A stretch of DNA of 64,000 bases, taken from the NCBI RefSeq assembly GCF_016908785.1, contig NZ_JAFBEO010000002.1:62001-126000 (forward strand), given 5' to 3'. The translations under genes were made by a program, and so were the position numbers. Of this stretch, positions 1 through 8,590 are shown piece by piece. How positions within the stretch are numbered: the first letter of the stretch is position 1; each line of letters opens with the position of its first letter. The DNA is from Weissella uvarum. GTDB taxonomy: Bacteria; Bacillota; Bacilli; Lactobacillales; Lactobacillaceae. Under the pieces are notes generated by a model that made no database searches, was not told the origin of the DNA, and saw nothing but the letters and a program-made list of their open reading frames with translations.

Positions 1-1704
1 ACGGTAGAAGCCAGACGCTGCTGCTCCATTACTCTTAAAGGTATAGTACTTGCCATTAATCGTTAATGACTTGTTTTCAGTCCGTACCTTCGTGGTTGGG
101 TTATAGTACTCAATGTCATTTGAAACAGTCTTGTGGAAACCAGTTACAGCATAACCAGCTGGCGCAAAGAAGTAGGTCTTACCACCAATATTAATCTTAC
201 GGTTGCGCGCTAAGATATTCGTCTTAGCATCATAATAACCTAACTTACCATCAACCGTCTTGAAACCACTATAAGCTAAACCATTCTTTTGGAAATAATA
301 CGTATTGCCCTTAACGGTAATCGTCTTGTTCTCAACACGAGCCTTGGTCGTTGGATCAAAGTACTCCAAAGCCTTATTGGCATTGCGATGGAAACCACTA
401 ATCTTTTGTCCTGAGGCATTGTAGAAATAAGTTTTACCATTAACAGTCTTATAACCTGTTGTGACGTCAAATTGAGCCAAATAGTTATACCAATACGTCG
501 CAATATTACCGCGAACAGGTTGGTAAGAATCATATGGACGTTCATAATTATTCATGAAGACCATCGCCAAGTTAAAGGCTGAATCCTTACTCTTCATGTA
601 TTGCGCAGCCGTCATACTACTATAGTAACTTGGGAAGAACTGCTTATTATGCGTCATCTCATATTGAATCATGGCTGCTTGGCCAGTTAGTGTTCGATAG
701 TCGTAACCATTAGCTTTACACCAATTGATCAACTTACTTGCTGGGGTCCATTGCACAAGGCCATAACCGCCACCACCACCAATTTCAGTGATGTCTGGTA
801 ACAAATAACTTTCAATAGTCATATTTCCAAGCATACCGGCAACGGCATTACGAGTCCAACCGCGGGCCTTAAAGTACTTATACAAATCGCGAGCATTTGC
901 TTTTTGCGTTGCTGAATAGTTATAAGTACTTGCAGTTTGAACTGACTTTTTCGTAACCGTCGTCGTCTTCTTAACGCTTGTTGTACTTGATTGTGCAGCC
1001 GTAGATTTGCTAGTTGCTGAAGTCGTTGACTTTGTTGCTGTAGACTTGGCAGCACTCGTTGTTGCCTTTTGACTTGTCGCTGTAGACTTAGCAGCACTCG
1101 TTGATGTCTTTTGACTTGTTGCCGTAGACTTAGCAACACTCGTTGATGTCTTTTGACTTGTTGCCGTAGACTTAGCAGCACTCGTTGAACTTACTGTACT
1201 CTTTTGTGTTGACTCAGCTACAGATTGACTACTTGCAGTACTCTTTTGCGTTGAAGTCGTTGCTGAAGTTTGTGTTGATGCAGCCTTTGATTCTGTTTGA
1301 ACACTTTGACTAGCATTTGCACTTGATGCAGTAGCTGATTGACTGGCTGCTTGTTGACTTGCAGTTGAAGTAGCAGCTGCTGATTGATCAGTAGAAGACT
1401 TGGCTTCACTTTGTTGTGAAGTTGTACTTTGTGACTGCTCAGTACTTGTTTGTGCATTCGTTGGATTTGCTTGCATGGCTGCTTCAATTTGTGTTTGTAA
1501 ATCCGCAACTGAAGCAACAGCATCATCCCCATCAGCATTATTAGTTGTGCCAGTCGTTGTCTTTTGGTTAGCATTGGCATTTGTGTCAGTAGCATCGGCA
1601 TGGGCTGAACTTGCACCACCAACTAGGGCTGCAGCAGCTCCAAGGGTTGTTACTACTGAACTTACCCAAAACTTACCACTTTTGTACATCTTAATGTGTT
1701 CCAT
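1..1704 (-). CDS. Secreted lysozyme-like cell-wall hydrolase with wall/glucan-binding repeats (C-terminus cut by window edge)
   Basis: A frame opens with ATG at 1704 after an AAGGAG ribosome site and stays open for 568 codons to base 1, so the C-terminus is missing. Residues 1-37 form a signal peptide of the KxYKxGKxW type (KMYKSGKFW, then a hydrophobic stretch ending SSAHA). Residues about 38-265 are a Ser/Thr/Ala/Gln-rich linker with 14-residue repeats. Residues about 269-410 resemble the phage-tail lysozyme family (PF18013-like), with a likely catalytic Glu in GNMTIES and the stretch GYGLVQW. From about 415 there are YG-type repeats (GYKTVNGKTYFYN, GFKTVDGKLGYYD) like choline/glucan-binding repeats of streptococci and Leuconostocaceae glucansucrases. 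Inferred role: secreted peptidoglycan hydrolase held at the wall. Substrate is not proven. Confidence 0.88.
   Translation of the reverse strand, partial: MEHIKMYKSGKFWVSSVVTTLGAAAALVGGASSAHADATDTNANANQKTTTGTTNNADGDDAVASVADLQTQIEAAMQANPTNAQTSTEQSQSTTSQQSEAKSSTDQSAAATSTASQQAASQSATASSANASQSVQTESKAASTQTSATTSTQKSTASSQSVAESTQKSTVSSTSAAKSTATSQKTSTSVAKSTATSQKTSTSAAKSTATSQKATTSAAKSTATKSTTSATSKSTAAQSSTTSVKKTTTVTKKSVQTASTYNYSATQKANARDLYKYFKARGWTRNAVAGMLGNMTIESYLLPDITEIGGGGGYGLVQWTPASKLINWCKANGYDYRTLTGQAAMIQYEMTHNKQFFPSYYSSMTAAQYMKSKDSAFNLAMVFMNNYERPYDSYQPVRGNIATYWYNYLAQFDVTTGYKTVNGKTYFYNASGQKISGFHRNANKALEYFDPTTKARVENKTITVKGNTYYFQKNGLAYSGFKTVDGKLGYYDAKTNILARNRKINIGGKTYFFAPAGYAVTGFHKTVSNDIEYYNPTTKVRTENKSLTINGKYYTFKSNGAAASGFYR
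1025..1190 (-). repeat. 42-bp tandem repeat in the wall-hydrolase linker
   Basis: About four imperfect 42-bp units lie head to tail; the string ttttgacttg recurs at 1067, 1109 and 1151. Each unit encodes 14 residues close to SQKTSTSAAKSTAT. It is an in-frame, Ser/Thr-rich spacer repeat and likely varies in copy number between strains. Confidence 0.85.
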
Positions 1705-1717
1705 AATTGCTCCTTGA

Positions 1718-1736
1718 TGATAACTTGCCGTTATCA
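1718..1736 (-). promoter_or_regulatory. Inverted repeat beside the ribosome binding site of the wall hydrolase
   Basis: A perfect 7-bp inverted repeat (tgataac, 5-base spacer, gttatca) lies directly upstream of the AAGGAG site of the gene starting at 1704. It may be a 5' UTR hairpin affecting translation or mRNA stability, or an operator. Function is inferred. Confidence 0.45.
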
Positions 1737-1765
1737 TTTGGTTCTTTATTACTTCTTTATTTTTT

Positions 1766-1793
1766 ATTAAATATCTTTAGATTTTCTTAACAA
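1766..1793 (-). promoter_or_regulatory. Candidate sigma-A promoter of the wall hydrolase
   Basis: On the minus strand TTGTTA (1793-1788) and TTTAAT (1771-1766) are spaced by 16 bases, about 60 bases before the start codon. Similarity only. Confidence 0.5.
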
Positions 1794-2113
1794 GTTCATG
1801 TTACCGCACTTCTATTTTTCGGTCAAACAGAATTATATCGTTTTAATACGGTACCTATTTAGTGTAGCAATCAAAAATCACAGGTATATGCCATTGAGGT
1901 TTCAAATGTTAGAAAACACGTAATATTAAAATTACAAAACTGTAACATTGCGCCCGAAAGCTGACTCCAATGCACTTTTACGACTCTTGTTATGAGAGAT
2001 AATCTCATATTTCCCTTTAAAAAAGGGCATATCAATTGGTATATCACTGCGAGCATGGTCAGACTAATCTTTTGGGCTTGTTTAAGAAAATTAAACTATA
2101 TTTCATTTTTGAA

Positions 2114-2128
2114 ATTAACTGTGTTAAT
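2114..2128. promoter_or_regulatory. Palindrome upstream of the SorC-type regulator
   Basis: The palindrome ATTAACTGTGTTAAT (6-bp arms, 3-base spacer) lies 45 bases before the start codon at 2173. It is a candidate autoregulatory operator; no experimental basis. Confidence 0.35.
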
Positions 2129-2172
2129 CTAAAAGTCAGCATTTATTTATACAAAAGGAACCCCAAAGCAAT

Positions 2173-3129
2173 ATGCCAGATAAGTCAAATCAACATGAAC
2201 TATTAGCTAATTTAGCGCAAGATTATTATCTTTCACAACTATCATTAGCGGAGCTTTCTGAAAAGTACCATTTAAGTCGTTATTTAATTAATAAATATTT
2301 AGACGATGCACGGCGGGAAGGCATAGTGACAATTAACATTGCAGCGCCAAACCCACGTAATCTAGAATTAGAGAAAACTTTCCAAAAAGAGTTCGCAATC
2401 CCACATATTTATATTTTAAAAGATAATATTAGTCCGACTGAGACGATTGATAATGTCTTAAATTATGCCGCACACCAACTAGCGCCCATGATTAGCCAAA
2501 GCAAAATCGTTGGCCTAACTTGGGGTGGAACAATTTTTAATATTATTAACTACTTCCCAGCCTCTGTATTAGAAAATGTAACTTTCACCCAATTTATTGG
2601 GGAAAATATGAAGTATAAATCAGCAGCCGGATCAATGCGCATGGTTGAATTAGCTGCTGCTAAATTTTCAGCGGAATATTTAACCATGACTGGCCCCTTA
2701 TACATTATTGATGACAATGTCCGTAATACCATGGCACAAGAAATTGCCGTTAAACCGGCTTTTGAAGCTGCTCGGAAAATGGATTTGTTATTTACAGCTC
2801 TAGGAACGCTTAGTTCACTAGATAGTATTCCGACTTGGCAAGAAAACCGCTCTGCCATTCTCGAAGATGTTAATCCAGATGAAATTGCCGGTATGTTATA
2901 TGGTCGTCCATATGATAAAAACGGACAATTTCTTACATCAGAGCATGATAAAGTTTTTGGACTATCAATTCCAGAAATTTTAGCCACACCGCGTCGTTTT
3001 GGCGTCGTAAAAAGTAAATTTAAGACTCAAGCTGCCTTAGGTGCTTTACGCGGTAACCTTCTAACCGACTTAGTCACAACTGAATCGATTGCTCGCCGTA
3101 TTTTAAGCGATGCGCAACAAGACAAATAA
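2173..3129 (+). CDS. SorC/DeoR-family sugar-binding transcriptional regulator
   Basis: 318 residues. An N-terminal helix-turn-helix (residues about 12-52, with LAELSEKYHLSRYLINKYL) is followed by a sugar-phosphate sensor domain typical of the SorC family (GLTWGGTIFNII at about 114-125; DLLFTALGTLSSLDS; the C-terminal GALRGNLLTDLVTTESIARRIL region). Such proteins control sugar uptake and catabolism genes in response to phosphorylated sugars. The start follows aaaagga with a rather long spacer. It is monocistronic and ends at a strong bidirectional terminator. No sugar gene is adjacent, so its target and ligand are unknown. Family assignment is firm. Confidence 0.88.
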   Translation: MPDKSNQHELLANLAQDYYLSQLSLAELSEKYHLSRYLINKYLDDARREGIVTINIAAPNPRNLELEKTFQKEFAIPHIYILKDNISPTETIDNVLNYAAHQLAPMISQSKIVGLTWGGTIFNIINYFPASVLENVTFTQFIGENMKYKSAAGSMRMVELAAAKFSAEYLTMTGPLYIIDDNVRNTMAQEIAVKPAFEAARKMDLLFTALGTLSSLDSIPTWQENRSAILEDVNPDEIAGMLYGRPYDKNGQFLTSEHDKVFGLSIPEILATPRRFGVVKSKFKTQAALGALRGNLLTDLVTTESIARRILSDAQQDK

Positions 3130-3158
3130 AAAAAGCCGCTTTGAGCGGCTTTTTTTTA
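3127..3158. terminator. Bidirectional rho-independent terminator
   Basis: AAAAAAAGCCGCT and AGCGGCTTTTTTT form a stem with a 3-base loop between the convergent SorC regulator and glycosyltransferase genes. Confidence 0.92.
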
Positions 3159-4085
3159 TTTAACTTCCCGTGCAATATAAATCGGTCGGTGCTTGGTCTC
3201 CAAATAAATGGCTGCCACGTATCGACCAACAATTCCTAAACTCAACAACTGAATGCCACCCATAAATAGGATAATCACAACCAATGATGGCCAACCACCA
3301 ACGGCTGAGTGCGGTACGAGCAACGCGCGCAAAAAGATAAGCAATGCACCTATGATTGATGTAATAAACGAAACCACTCCCAAAATTCCAATCACGGTAA
3401 GTGGCACTTGTGAGAACGCCACAATCCCTTCGACTGAATACTTTAATAATGACCAAAATGACCAAGACGTTTTGCCGGCCACTCGTTCAACATTTTCAAA
3501 CGGAATATACTTTTGTCGAAAACCAACCCAAGCCACGATTCCCTTTGAAAACCGGTTATACTCACCATCACTTAAAATTGCATTCACAACTTGGCGATTC
3601 ATGACACGGTAATCACGAGCACCATTTACTAAATGGGTTGCTGAAATTTTGTTGATCAACTTATAAAACAAATTTGAGAAAAATGTGCGCACCGGTGGCT
3701 CACCAACACGGTTAATTCTGCGCGAACCAACCATATCCCATTCATCCGATGCCACGCCATCCAACATTTCAGGAAGTAATTCCGGCGGATCTTGTAAATC
3801 CACGTCCATGAGCGCCACATAATCGCCGCTAGCATGTTCTAATCCAGCGTAAATGGCCGCCTCCTTACCAAAATTTCTTGAAAATTGCACATAATGCACC
3901 CATTCACTTTGCGTTTGTAGTTGCTTTATTGCTGACATGGATTGATCAGTTGATCCATCATCAATAAACCAATATTCAAAGTCGTATTCTGATAAATTTT
4001 GGTGTACTCGTTCAATTGCCTGAAAGAATATTGGAATTGCTTCTTCCTCATTAAAGACCGGCACGACAATTGATAATTTTGACAT
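3156..4085 (-). CDS. Membrane glycosyltransferase family 2 (GtrB/CsbB/DPM1-like, polyprenyl-phosphate sugar transferase)
   Basis: 309 residues. The GT-A domain covers residues 1-225, with VPVFNEEE at the N-terminus, the metal/nucleotide-sugar motif DVDLQDPPE near residue 97 and GARDYR near 152. Two C-terminal membrane segments follow (about 228-255 and 262-290). This layout is that of bactoprenol-phosphate glucosyltransferases such as GtrB and CsbB, which move a sugar from UDP-sugar to undecaprenyl phosphate on the inner membrane face for wall-polymer or lipid decoration. AGAGGA precedes the ATG. No flippase or GtrC-like transferase is adjacent, so the final acceptor is unknown. Confidence 0.87.
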   Translation of the reverse strand: MSKLSIVVPVFNEEEAIPIFFQAIERVHQNLSEYDFEYWFIDDGSTDQSMSAIKQLQTQSEWVHYVQFSRNFGKEAAIYAGLEHASGDYVALMDVDLQDPPELLPEMLDGVASDEWDMVGSRRINRVGEPPVRTFFSNLFYKLINKISATHLVNGARDYRVMNRQVVNAILSDGEYNRFSKGIVAWVGFRQKYIPFENVERVAGKTSWSFWSLLKYSVEGIVAFSQVPLTVIGILGVVSFITSIIGALLIFLRALLVPHSAVGGWPSLVVIILFMGGIQLLSLGIVGRYVAAIYLETKHRPIYIAREVK

Positions 4086-4220
4086 ACTTGTTCCTCTAAT
4101 CTACTTTCCTCTAACTTGAGGACCTTTTTTGTCATGAAGCCAGTTGACTTGTGACAGCTTGTTCCCTTTATTGTAGCACAATCACTGCCCTATCAGGCAT
4201 CAACAAAAACTATGCTTGGC

Positions 4221-4772
4221 TTAGGCATTTGGAAACAATGCTAAAATACTGTGGCTTGGTGCCACTGCAGTTGGGTAGTCACTTAAAACTTGGACAGCTT
4301 GTAAATAATCTTCGACCGTCACTCGCACATCAGAACGCATCAAATGGTAAATACCACCAAAAGCACGTGAGGCAAATCCTGAATCGGTCACTTGATTTTT
4401 TTCATAAAAGGCATACCGACGCTCCCGTTGTTCAGCATTTTCAGCCTCTGGCGTCCGATACTCAGCTTCTAAAATAATACCTTCATCAAATTTGGCTTTT
4501 AAAGCTGTCAAAATCTTTGAACCGAAGCCACCGCCACGTAAACTTTGATCAACTGCAAAATAGAGGATAAAAGCCTTATGTGTGGTAATTTCAACCCACA
4601 CCAGCAAGCCAATTGGCTTAGCATCCTGCATAATTGTACGCATTTTAATCTGAGACTTTTCGTCAGCTAACGCCTTCAATTCTGCATATGGAGTCCGCTC
4701 GCGCTCAGGAAATGCTTCTAGGTAAATTTTTTCCCAGTATTGTTCATCCATAATTGGTTCAAATGTAATCAT
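4221..4772 (-). CDS. GNAT-family N-acetyltransferase
   Basis: 183 residues from the preferred ATG at 4772, which follows AGAGGG at good spacing; an in-frame TTG at 4799 lies upstream of that site and is not favoured. The acetyl-CoA binding motif A is visible as LRGGGFGSKIL, preceded by the beta-strand AFILYFAVDQ. It ends with a tail of about 25 residues past the fold. The substrate cannot be told. Single gene between the glycosyltransferase and the divergent LepA-like gene. Confidence 0.82.
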   Translation of the reverse strand: MITFEPIMDEQYWEKIYLEAFPERERTPYAELKALADEKSQIKMRTIMQDAKPIGLLVWVEITTHKAFILYFAVDQSLRGGGFGSKILTALKAKFDEGIILEAEYRTPEAENAEQRERRYAFYEKNQVTDSGFASRAFGGIYHLMRSDVRVTVEDYLQAVQVLSDYPTAVAPSHSILALFPNA

Positions 4773-4903
4773 GTCATCCCTCTTTTCCGACAAATTCAAA
4801 TTAATCTAAATTATACCTGATTAACTTTTTAATTGCTCAATACTAATGATAAAATGCTTATAATTAGCTTACATAGCTTAACTGCAAATTCAAAGAGGAC
4901 CTT

Positions 4904-6682
4904 ATGTCAAAAGAACAAAAATATATCCGTAACTTTGCCATCATTGCCCATATCGATCACGGAAAATCGACCTTAGCTGACCGGATTATGGAATCCACTA
5001 ATACCGTCAGTTCACGCGAAACTAGTGATCAATTACTAGATGACTTGGCCGTCGAACAATTGCATGGTGTTACCGTTAAATCAAGAACAGTCCGTAATTA
5101 TTACGTTGATCCAGATGGTGTTGAATATGAATACAACTTAATCGATACACCTGGCCACGTCGATTTTAACTATGAGGTTTCACGTAGTCTGTCAGCGACT
5201 GATGGTGTCCTCCTACTGGTTGACGCAACCAAAGGGGTTCAAGCACAAACTGTCGCTAATTATCGTCTTGCCAAGGATGCTAATCTGACCATCATCCCCA
5301 TTATCAACAAAATTGATAATCAAATGGCTGATATTGAGAAAACACAGGCGGAACTGCTTGATTTAGATGCTAATTTTACTGAAGCAGCCACCTTACGCAT
5401 TTCTGCTAAGAGTGGACTCGGGGTTGATGACGTCTTACTCGCCATCCTTGACCGTCTCCCTGCCCCCGCTGGTAATCCAGAAGCCCCCTTAAAAGGCTTA
5501 ATTTTTGATACAAAATTTGATCCTTATCAAGGCATTTTGGTCCAAGCACGTATTTTTGACGGTGTCTTAACCAAAAATATGATGTTGAATTTTATGGCCC
5601 AAAATGTGAATGCCCAACCAAAAGAAATTGGCTTCTATACGCCATTAGCCACACCAACCGATGAATTGTCAGCCGGCGATGTTGGCTATATTATGACTGG
5701 AATTAAAGATGCGCATGCGATTCAAGTCGGAGATACAGTAACGGATAAAAAGCAACCAACAGCTAATCCTTTCCCAGGTTATCAGACGATTGAGCCGATG
5801 GTGTATGCGGGAATTTATCCCCATGATGGTGAATATAAGGAACTTAAAATTGCGATTGAAAAATTAGCACTAAACGACGCTGCGTTCCACTATGAGCCCG
5901 AACAATCTGAAGCACTTGGCATGGGCTTCCGTGGCGGTTTCTTAGGTATTTTCCATTTGCAAATTATTCGTGAACGGCTTCAAGCTGAATTTGGCTTAGA
6001 TGTTTTAACGACAATGCCTAATTCAACCTATCGTGTTAGTGTCAAAAATGAAGCCAAGCCCCTATATATTGAAAATCCAACCCAATTCCCAGATTATCAT
6101 TTGATTACCAAAGTTGAGGAGCCATACGTGATGGCCAAAATCACCGCCCCTGATCACCAGCTTAATGACATTATGCGCTTAGCAGAAAGCCGTCGGGGGA
6201 CGCTTCAAGATTTAGAAACCATTGGCGACATGCTCCTCATTACCTATAAAATGCCCATTTCTGAAATTGCTTATGATTTTTTCAACGAACTTAAATCCGT
6301 TTCTCACGGTTTCGCAACGCTATCAACCGAACGAGATGACTATGATGAATCAGATTTAGTCCGTCTCGATATTCAGATTGATTATACGCCAGTCGATGCG
6401 CTAACTTTTGTCATGCACCGTCTCCGCGTTGATCAATTTGCGCAAGACATTGTCCAAAAGTTAACTGAATTAGTACCACGTAAATTGCAGCAAATGCCTG
6501 TCCAAGCACTTGTGGAAGGTCGTGTGATTAGTCGTGGTAATATTCCACCTCTACGGAAAGCTGCTGCTGCTTCAAGCAAGACCTCAAAGAAACAACAACA
6601 AATGCGCCGTCAAGGACAAAAAAATCAAGTTGAGCTTCCACAGTCTGTATTTGATGCGATTCTTGATATGAACCGCCATTAA
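4904..6682 (+). CDS. LepA/EF-4-like translational GTPase, divergent paralogue
   Basis: 592 residues, close to LepA length. GTPase motifs: AHIDHGKS (15-22), DTPGHVD (81-87), NKID (135-138), SAK (167-169). The LepA-type central part is recognisable (ALGMGFRGGFLGIFHLQI; LAESRRGTLQDLE). EF-4 acts on stalled or mispositioned ribosomes as a back-translocase or initiation/assembly factor. Here the switch region, normally LERERGITIK, reads VEQLHGVTVK (50-59), keeping the Mg-binding Thr57. The C-terminal domain, normally Lys/Gly rich, is replaced by an Ala/Ser/Gln-rich tail (AAAASSKTSKKQQQ). It therefore looks like a second LepA rather than the housekeeping copy. AGAGGA precedes the ATG. Confidence 0.88.
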   Translation: MSKEQKYIRNFAIIAHIDHGKSTLADRIMESTNTVSSRETSDQLLDDLAVEQLHGVTVKSRTVRNYYVDPDGVEYEYNLIDTPGHVDFNYEVSRSLSATDGVLLLVDATKGVQAQTVANYRLAKDANLTIIPIINKIDNQMADIEKTQAELLDLDANFTEAATLRISAKSGLGVDDVLLAILDRLPAPAGNPEAPLKGLIFDTKFDPYQGILVQARIFDGVLTKNMMLNFMAQNVNAQPKEIGFYTPLATPTDELSAGDVGYIMTGIKDAHAIQVGDTVTDKKQPTANPFPGYQTIEPMVYAGIYPHDGEYKELKIAIEKLALNDAAFHYEPEQSEALGMGFRGGFLGIFHLQIIRERLQAEFGLDVLTTMPNSTYRVSVKNEAKPLYIENPTQFPDYHLITKVEEPYVMAKITAPDHQLNDIMRLAESRRGTLQDLETIGDMLLITYKMPISEIAYDFFNELKSVSHGFATLSTERDDYDESDLVRLDIQIDYTPVDALTFVMHRLRVDQFAQDIVQKLTELVPRKLQQMPVQALVEGRVISRGNIPPLRKAAAASSKTSKKQQQMRRQGQKNQVELPQSVFDAILDMNRH

Positions 6683-6702
6683 CTTCCTGAAAGGATTTAA
6701 TC

Positions 6703-7269
6703 ATGAATAACTTAGCAACTTTACGTGAATTGTTTAAACTCTCAAGCCAAACTGTGGCCGACGCAACTGGGCTAAGCATTGACCAACTACATGCTTTTGA
6801 AAATGAGAGCCAACAACCTAACATTGCTGAATGGCAAAAACTGGCTGAATACTATGCTGATCAATATCATGTTGAGCAAACTCAGGCCGAATTAGTTGAG
6901 CCCATTCATTTCCGCTTAAGTGTCGATTACCTAATGAATATTGGTTTAACCATTAACGATTTATTGGCCATGCAATGGTATTTTGCCAATACACGCCCAG
7001 AATTAGGACCACTTAGCATCGCTCTCTTCAACCCAGCTGATCATCATGAAATTGAACGGATTACCACTGACTTGCATCATGTCATCGATGAATTCGCTGC
7101 TTATCTTTTGCTCAATCATGATGGTACGTTAAACCAATTTATTGATGAACGTAACAATAATCATGTGAGTGATTGGCGACTCCTACTTTACAAGCGGGCT
7201 GACAACTATGTTGATGTCACTGATATTGTCAGCTATTTCGTTGACTTACCTGATTTAACCAAGATTTAA
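6703..7269 (+). CDS. XRE-like helix-turn-helix protein
   Basis: 188 residues. Residues 1-55 resemble a Cro/C1 HTH (LRELFKLSSQTVADATGLSIDQLHAFEN); the rest is an acidic, mostly helical domain that I do not recognise. AAAGGA precedes the ATG. It starts 20 bases after the LepA-like gene with no terminator between, so the two are probably one transcript. DNA binding is inferred from the N-terminus only; a protein-interaction role is possible. Confidence 0.65.
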   Translation: MNNLATLRELFKLSSQTVADATGLSIDQLHAFENESQQPNIAEWQKLAEYYADQYHVEQTQAELVEPIHFRLSVDYLMNIGLTINDLLAMQWYFANTRPELGPLSIALFNPADHHEIERITTDLHHVIDEFAAYLLLNHDGTLNQFIDERNNNHVSDWRLLLYKRADNYVDVTDIVSYFVDLPDLTKI

Positions 7270-7272
7270 AAT

Positions 7273-7310
7273 AAAAGCAGCTGCCTTAATTTGAAGGCAA
7301 CTGCTTTTTA
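7273..7310. terminator. Bidirectional terminator
   Basis: Stem AAAAGCAG(C)TGCCTT / AAGGCA(A)CTGCTTTT with an AT loop, between the convergent HTH and SDR genes. Confidence 0.88.
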
Positions 7311-7311
7311 T

Positions 7312-8046
7312 TTATTTAATTGTCCAACCACCATCAAGGGTTATAACTTGCCCTTGCATATAACTCGCTTGCGGACTAGTTAAATATAATGTTAAATCTG
7401 CCACCTCTTGTGGTTGCGCCCAACGTTGCACTGGAGTATCAGCTGCTACTGATTTAGCCATTGCTCCATCACCGGCAAAATCGGCCGCATTCATTGGTGT
7501 ATCAATTGCTCCGGGTGCAATTGCATTCACATGTAACCCCGCCTTGGCATAATCTAAGGCCAACTGACGCATCCAACCGACTAAGGCATGCTTTGAGGTC
7601 GTATAGGCCGCACCGCCACCACCAGCAATTAGGCCAGCAATGGAAGCCATATACACAATTTGCGGATCATCTTTTTTAAGTAAGTCAGGTAATAAGGCCA
7701 TCGTAATTTGAATTGGTGCCAAGGCGTTGACTTGCATCACTTCTTTAAATAAAGTCTCGCTCTCGGCTAAAGCTGGTTGAAAGGCATCTAAAATACCAGC
7801 GGTACTTAGAAAAATCTCTACTTGAGCTAATAAAGTTTTTTGATCATTTAACCAACTTTTCAACGCATCTGGCTGTGCTAAATCAAGTTGAAAACTTTTT
7901 AAATGTGGCCGTTCATTAATCGCAACACGATCAATAGCAATGACATCAGCACCGGCAGATAAATATGTTTCCATCTGCGCAGCGCCAATTCCCGAGGCAG
8001 CTCCCGTAATTAAAACTGTTTTATTTTGATAATCTTGTTCAATCAT
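7312..8046 (-). CDS. SDR-family NAD(P)-dependent oxidoreductase (FabG-like)
   Basis: 244 residues of a classical short-chain dehydrogenase: cofactor motif TGAASGIG near residues 14-21, acidic AID after beta-2 (favouring NAD), NALAP in place of the NAG-helix region, catalytic Ser in MASIAG, YTTSK (Tyr-x3-Lys) near 150, and PGAIDTPM. Family members reduce or oxidise carbonyl/hydroxyl groups; the substrate is unknown. Its ATG overlaps the queT stop codon by one base (TAATG), so it is translationally coupled to queT and lies in the preQ1-controlled transcript. Annotation as 3-oxoacyl-ACP reductase would not be safe because no fab gene is nearby. Confidence 0.86.
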   Translation of the reverse strand: MIEQDYQNKTVLITGAASGIGAAQMETYLSAGADVIAIDRVAINERPHLKSFQLDLAQPDALKSWLNDQKTLLAQVEIFLSTAGILDAFQPALAESETLFKEVMQVNALAPIQITMALLPDLLKKDDPQIVYMASIAGLIAGGGGAAYTTSKHALVGWMRQLALDYAKAGLHVNAIAPGAIDTPMNAADFAGDGAMAKSVAADTPVQRWAQPQEVADLTLYLTSPQASYMQGQVITLDGGWTIK

Positions 8047-8546
8047 TATGCTGATAGATCAACCCTCTTGTTAATAAAATAGACGACAATTGCTCCCAAA
8101 ACGAGCGTAATAAATTCACCTAATGCGACTGTACCAAACGTAATCCAGAATGGGGCTGAAGCAAAAATATGTAGCTCCAAAGCCACCGCCCACATCATGA
8201 GGGTATCAACCACAGTACTAATCGCTAAGCGCTTGATGACTGATTGCACATGGCGCGTTAAGTAATAACTCAAACTCAACATGACCACCGTCCCTAAAGT
8301 TCCAAAGACCATATCAATGACCCCTAAGGAAGATTGCGTATTAGCAATAAAGACACCAATCGAAATTGCCACGATATAGCGTTTATTAAAAACAGCTAAA
8401 TGGTTCAATCCTTCTGAAATTCGTAATTGAATGCTGCCATAAGCAAATGGTGCAATCAATAATGTGAGTACAACATATAAGGCCGCTACAACGGCCATCA
8501 TCGTTAAGTCGTAAACTCGACTCTGACGTTTCTCCATAATTAACAT
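8046..8546 (-). CDS. queT: Queuosine-precursor ECF transporter S component QueT
   Basis: About 163-166 residues with five to six membrane helices and the QueT-type sequence GSIQLRISEGLNHLAVFN. QueT binds the queuosine precursor and works with the shared ECF energising module, which is not in this window. Two starts are possible: ATG at 8546, only 2 bases after GGAG, or ATG at 8537 (MEKRQSR), 11 bases after it. The upstream preQ1-I riboswitch supports the assignment strongly. The downstream SDR gene is coupled. Confidence 0.9.
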   Translation of the reverse strand: MLIMEKRQSRVYDLTMMAVVAALYVVLTLLIAPFAYGSIQLRISEGLNHLAVFNKRYIVAISIGVFIANTQSSLGVIDMVFGTLGTVVMLSLSYYLTRHVQSVIKRLAISTVVDTLMMWAVALELHIFASAPFWITFGTVALGEFITLVLGAIVVYFINKRVDLSA

Positions 8547-8548
8547 AT

Positions 8549-8590
8549 CTCCTAGTTTTTTTTGAATGTGGGATGGTTACGAACCACATA
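8549..8590 (-). promoter_or_regulatory. preQ1-I riboswitch
   Basis: Read on the minus strand, 8590 to 8549 shows a TGTGG / CCACA stem, the conserved loop start TTCGTAAC, and an A-rich tail ending AAAAACTAGGAG, as in class I preQ1 aptamers. The tail runs straight into the ribosome binding site of queT, so ligand binding would hide it and lower translation. The position before queT fits. Confidence 0.88.

Larger units (their letters stand above)
1705..2172. other. Divergent intergenic region, no gene seen
   Basis: A 468-base AT-rich gap between the divergent wall-hydrolase and SorC-regulator genes. It holds the hydrolase promoter and hairpin, and a palindrome before the regulator. A 61-codon minus-strand frame at 1871-2056 has no convincing ribosome site or familiar sequence and is not called. 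Confidence 0.7.

Noticed and set aside
1025-1190. Possible CRISPR array
   Set aside because: The repeats are contiguous, coding and without unique spacers; no cas genes are nearby.
819-1622. Apparent Gln/Arg-rich proteins on the minus strand in another frame
   Set aside because: They are frame shadows of the repetitive wall-hydrolase linker; the 14-residue period copies the 42-bp repeat.
1871-2056. 61-codon minus-strand frame
   Set aside because: No ribosome site, no recognisable sequence, and it lies in a divergent promoter region.
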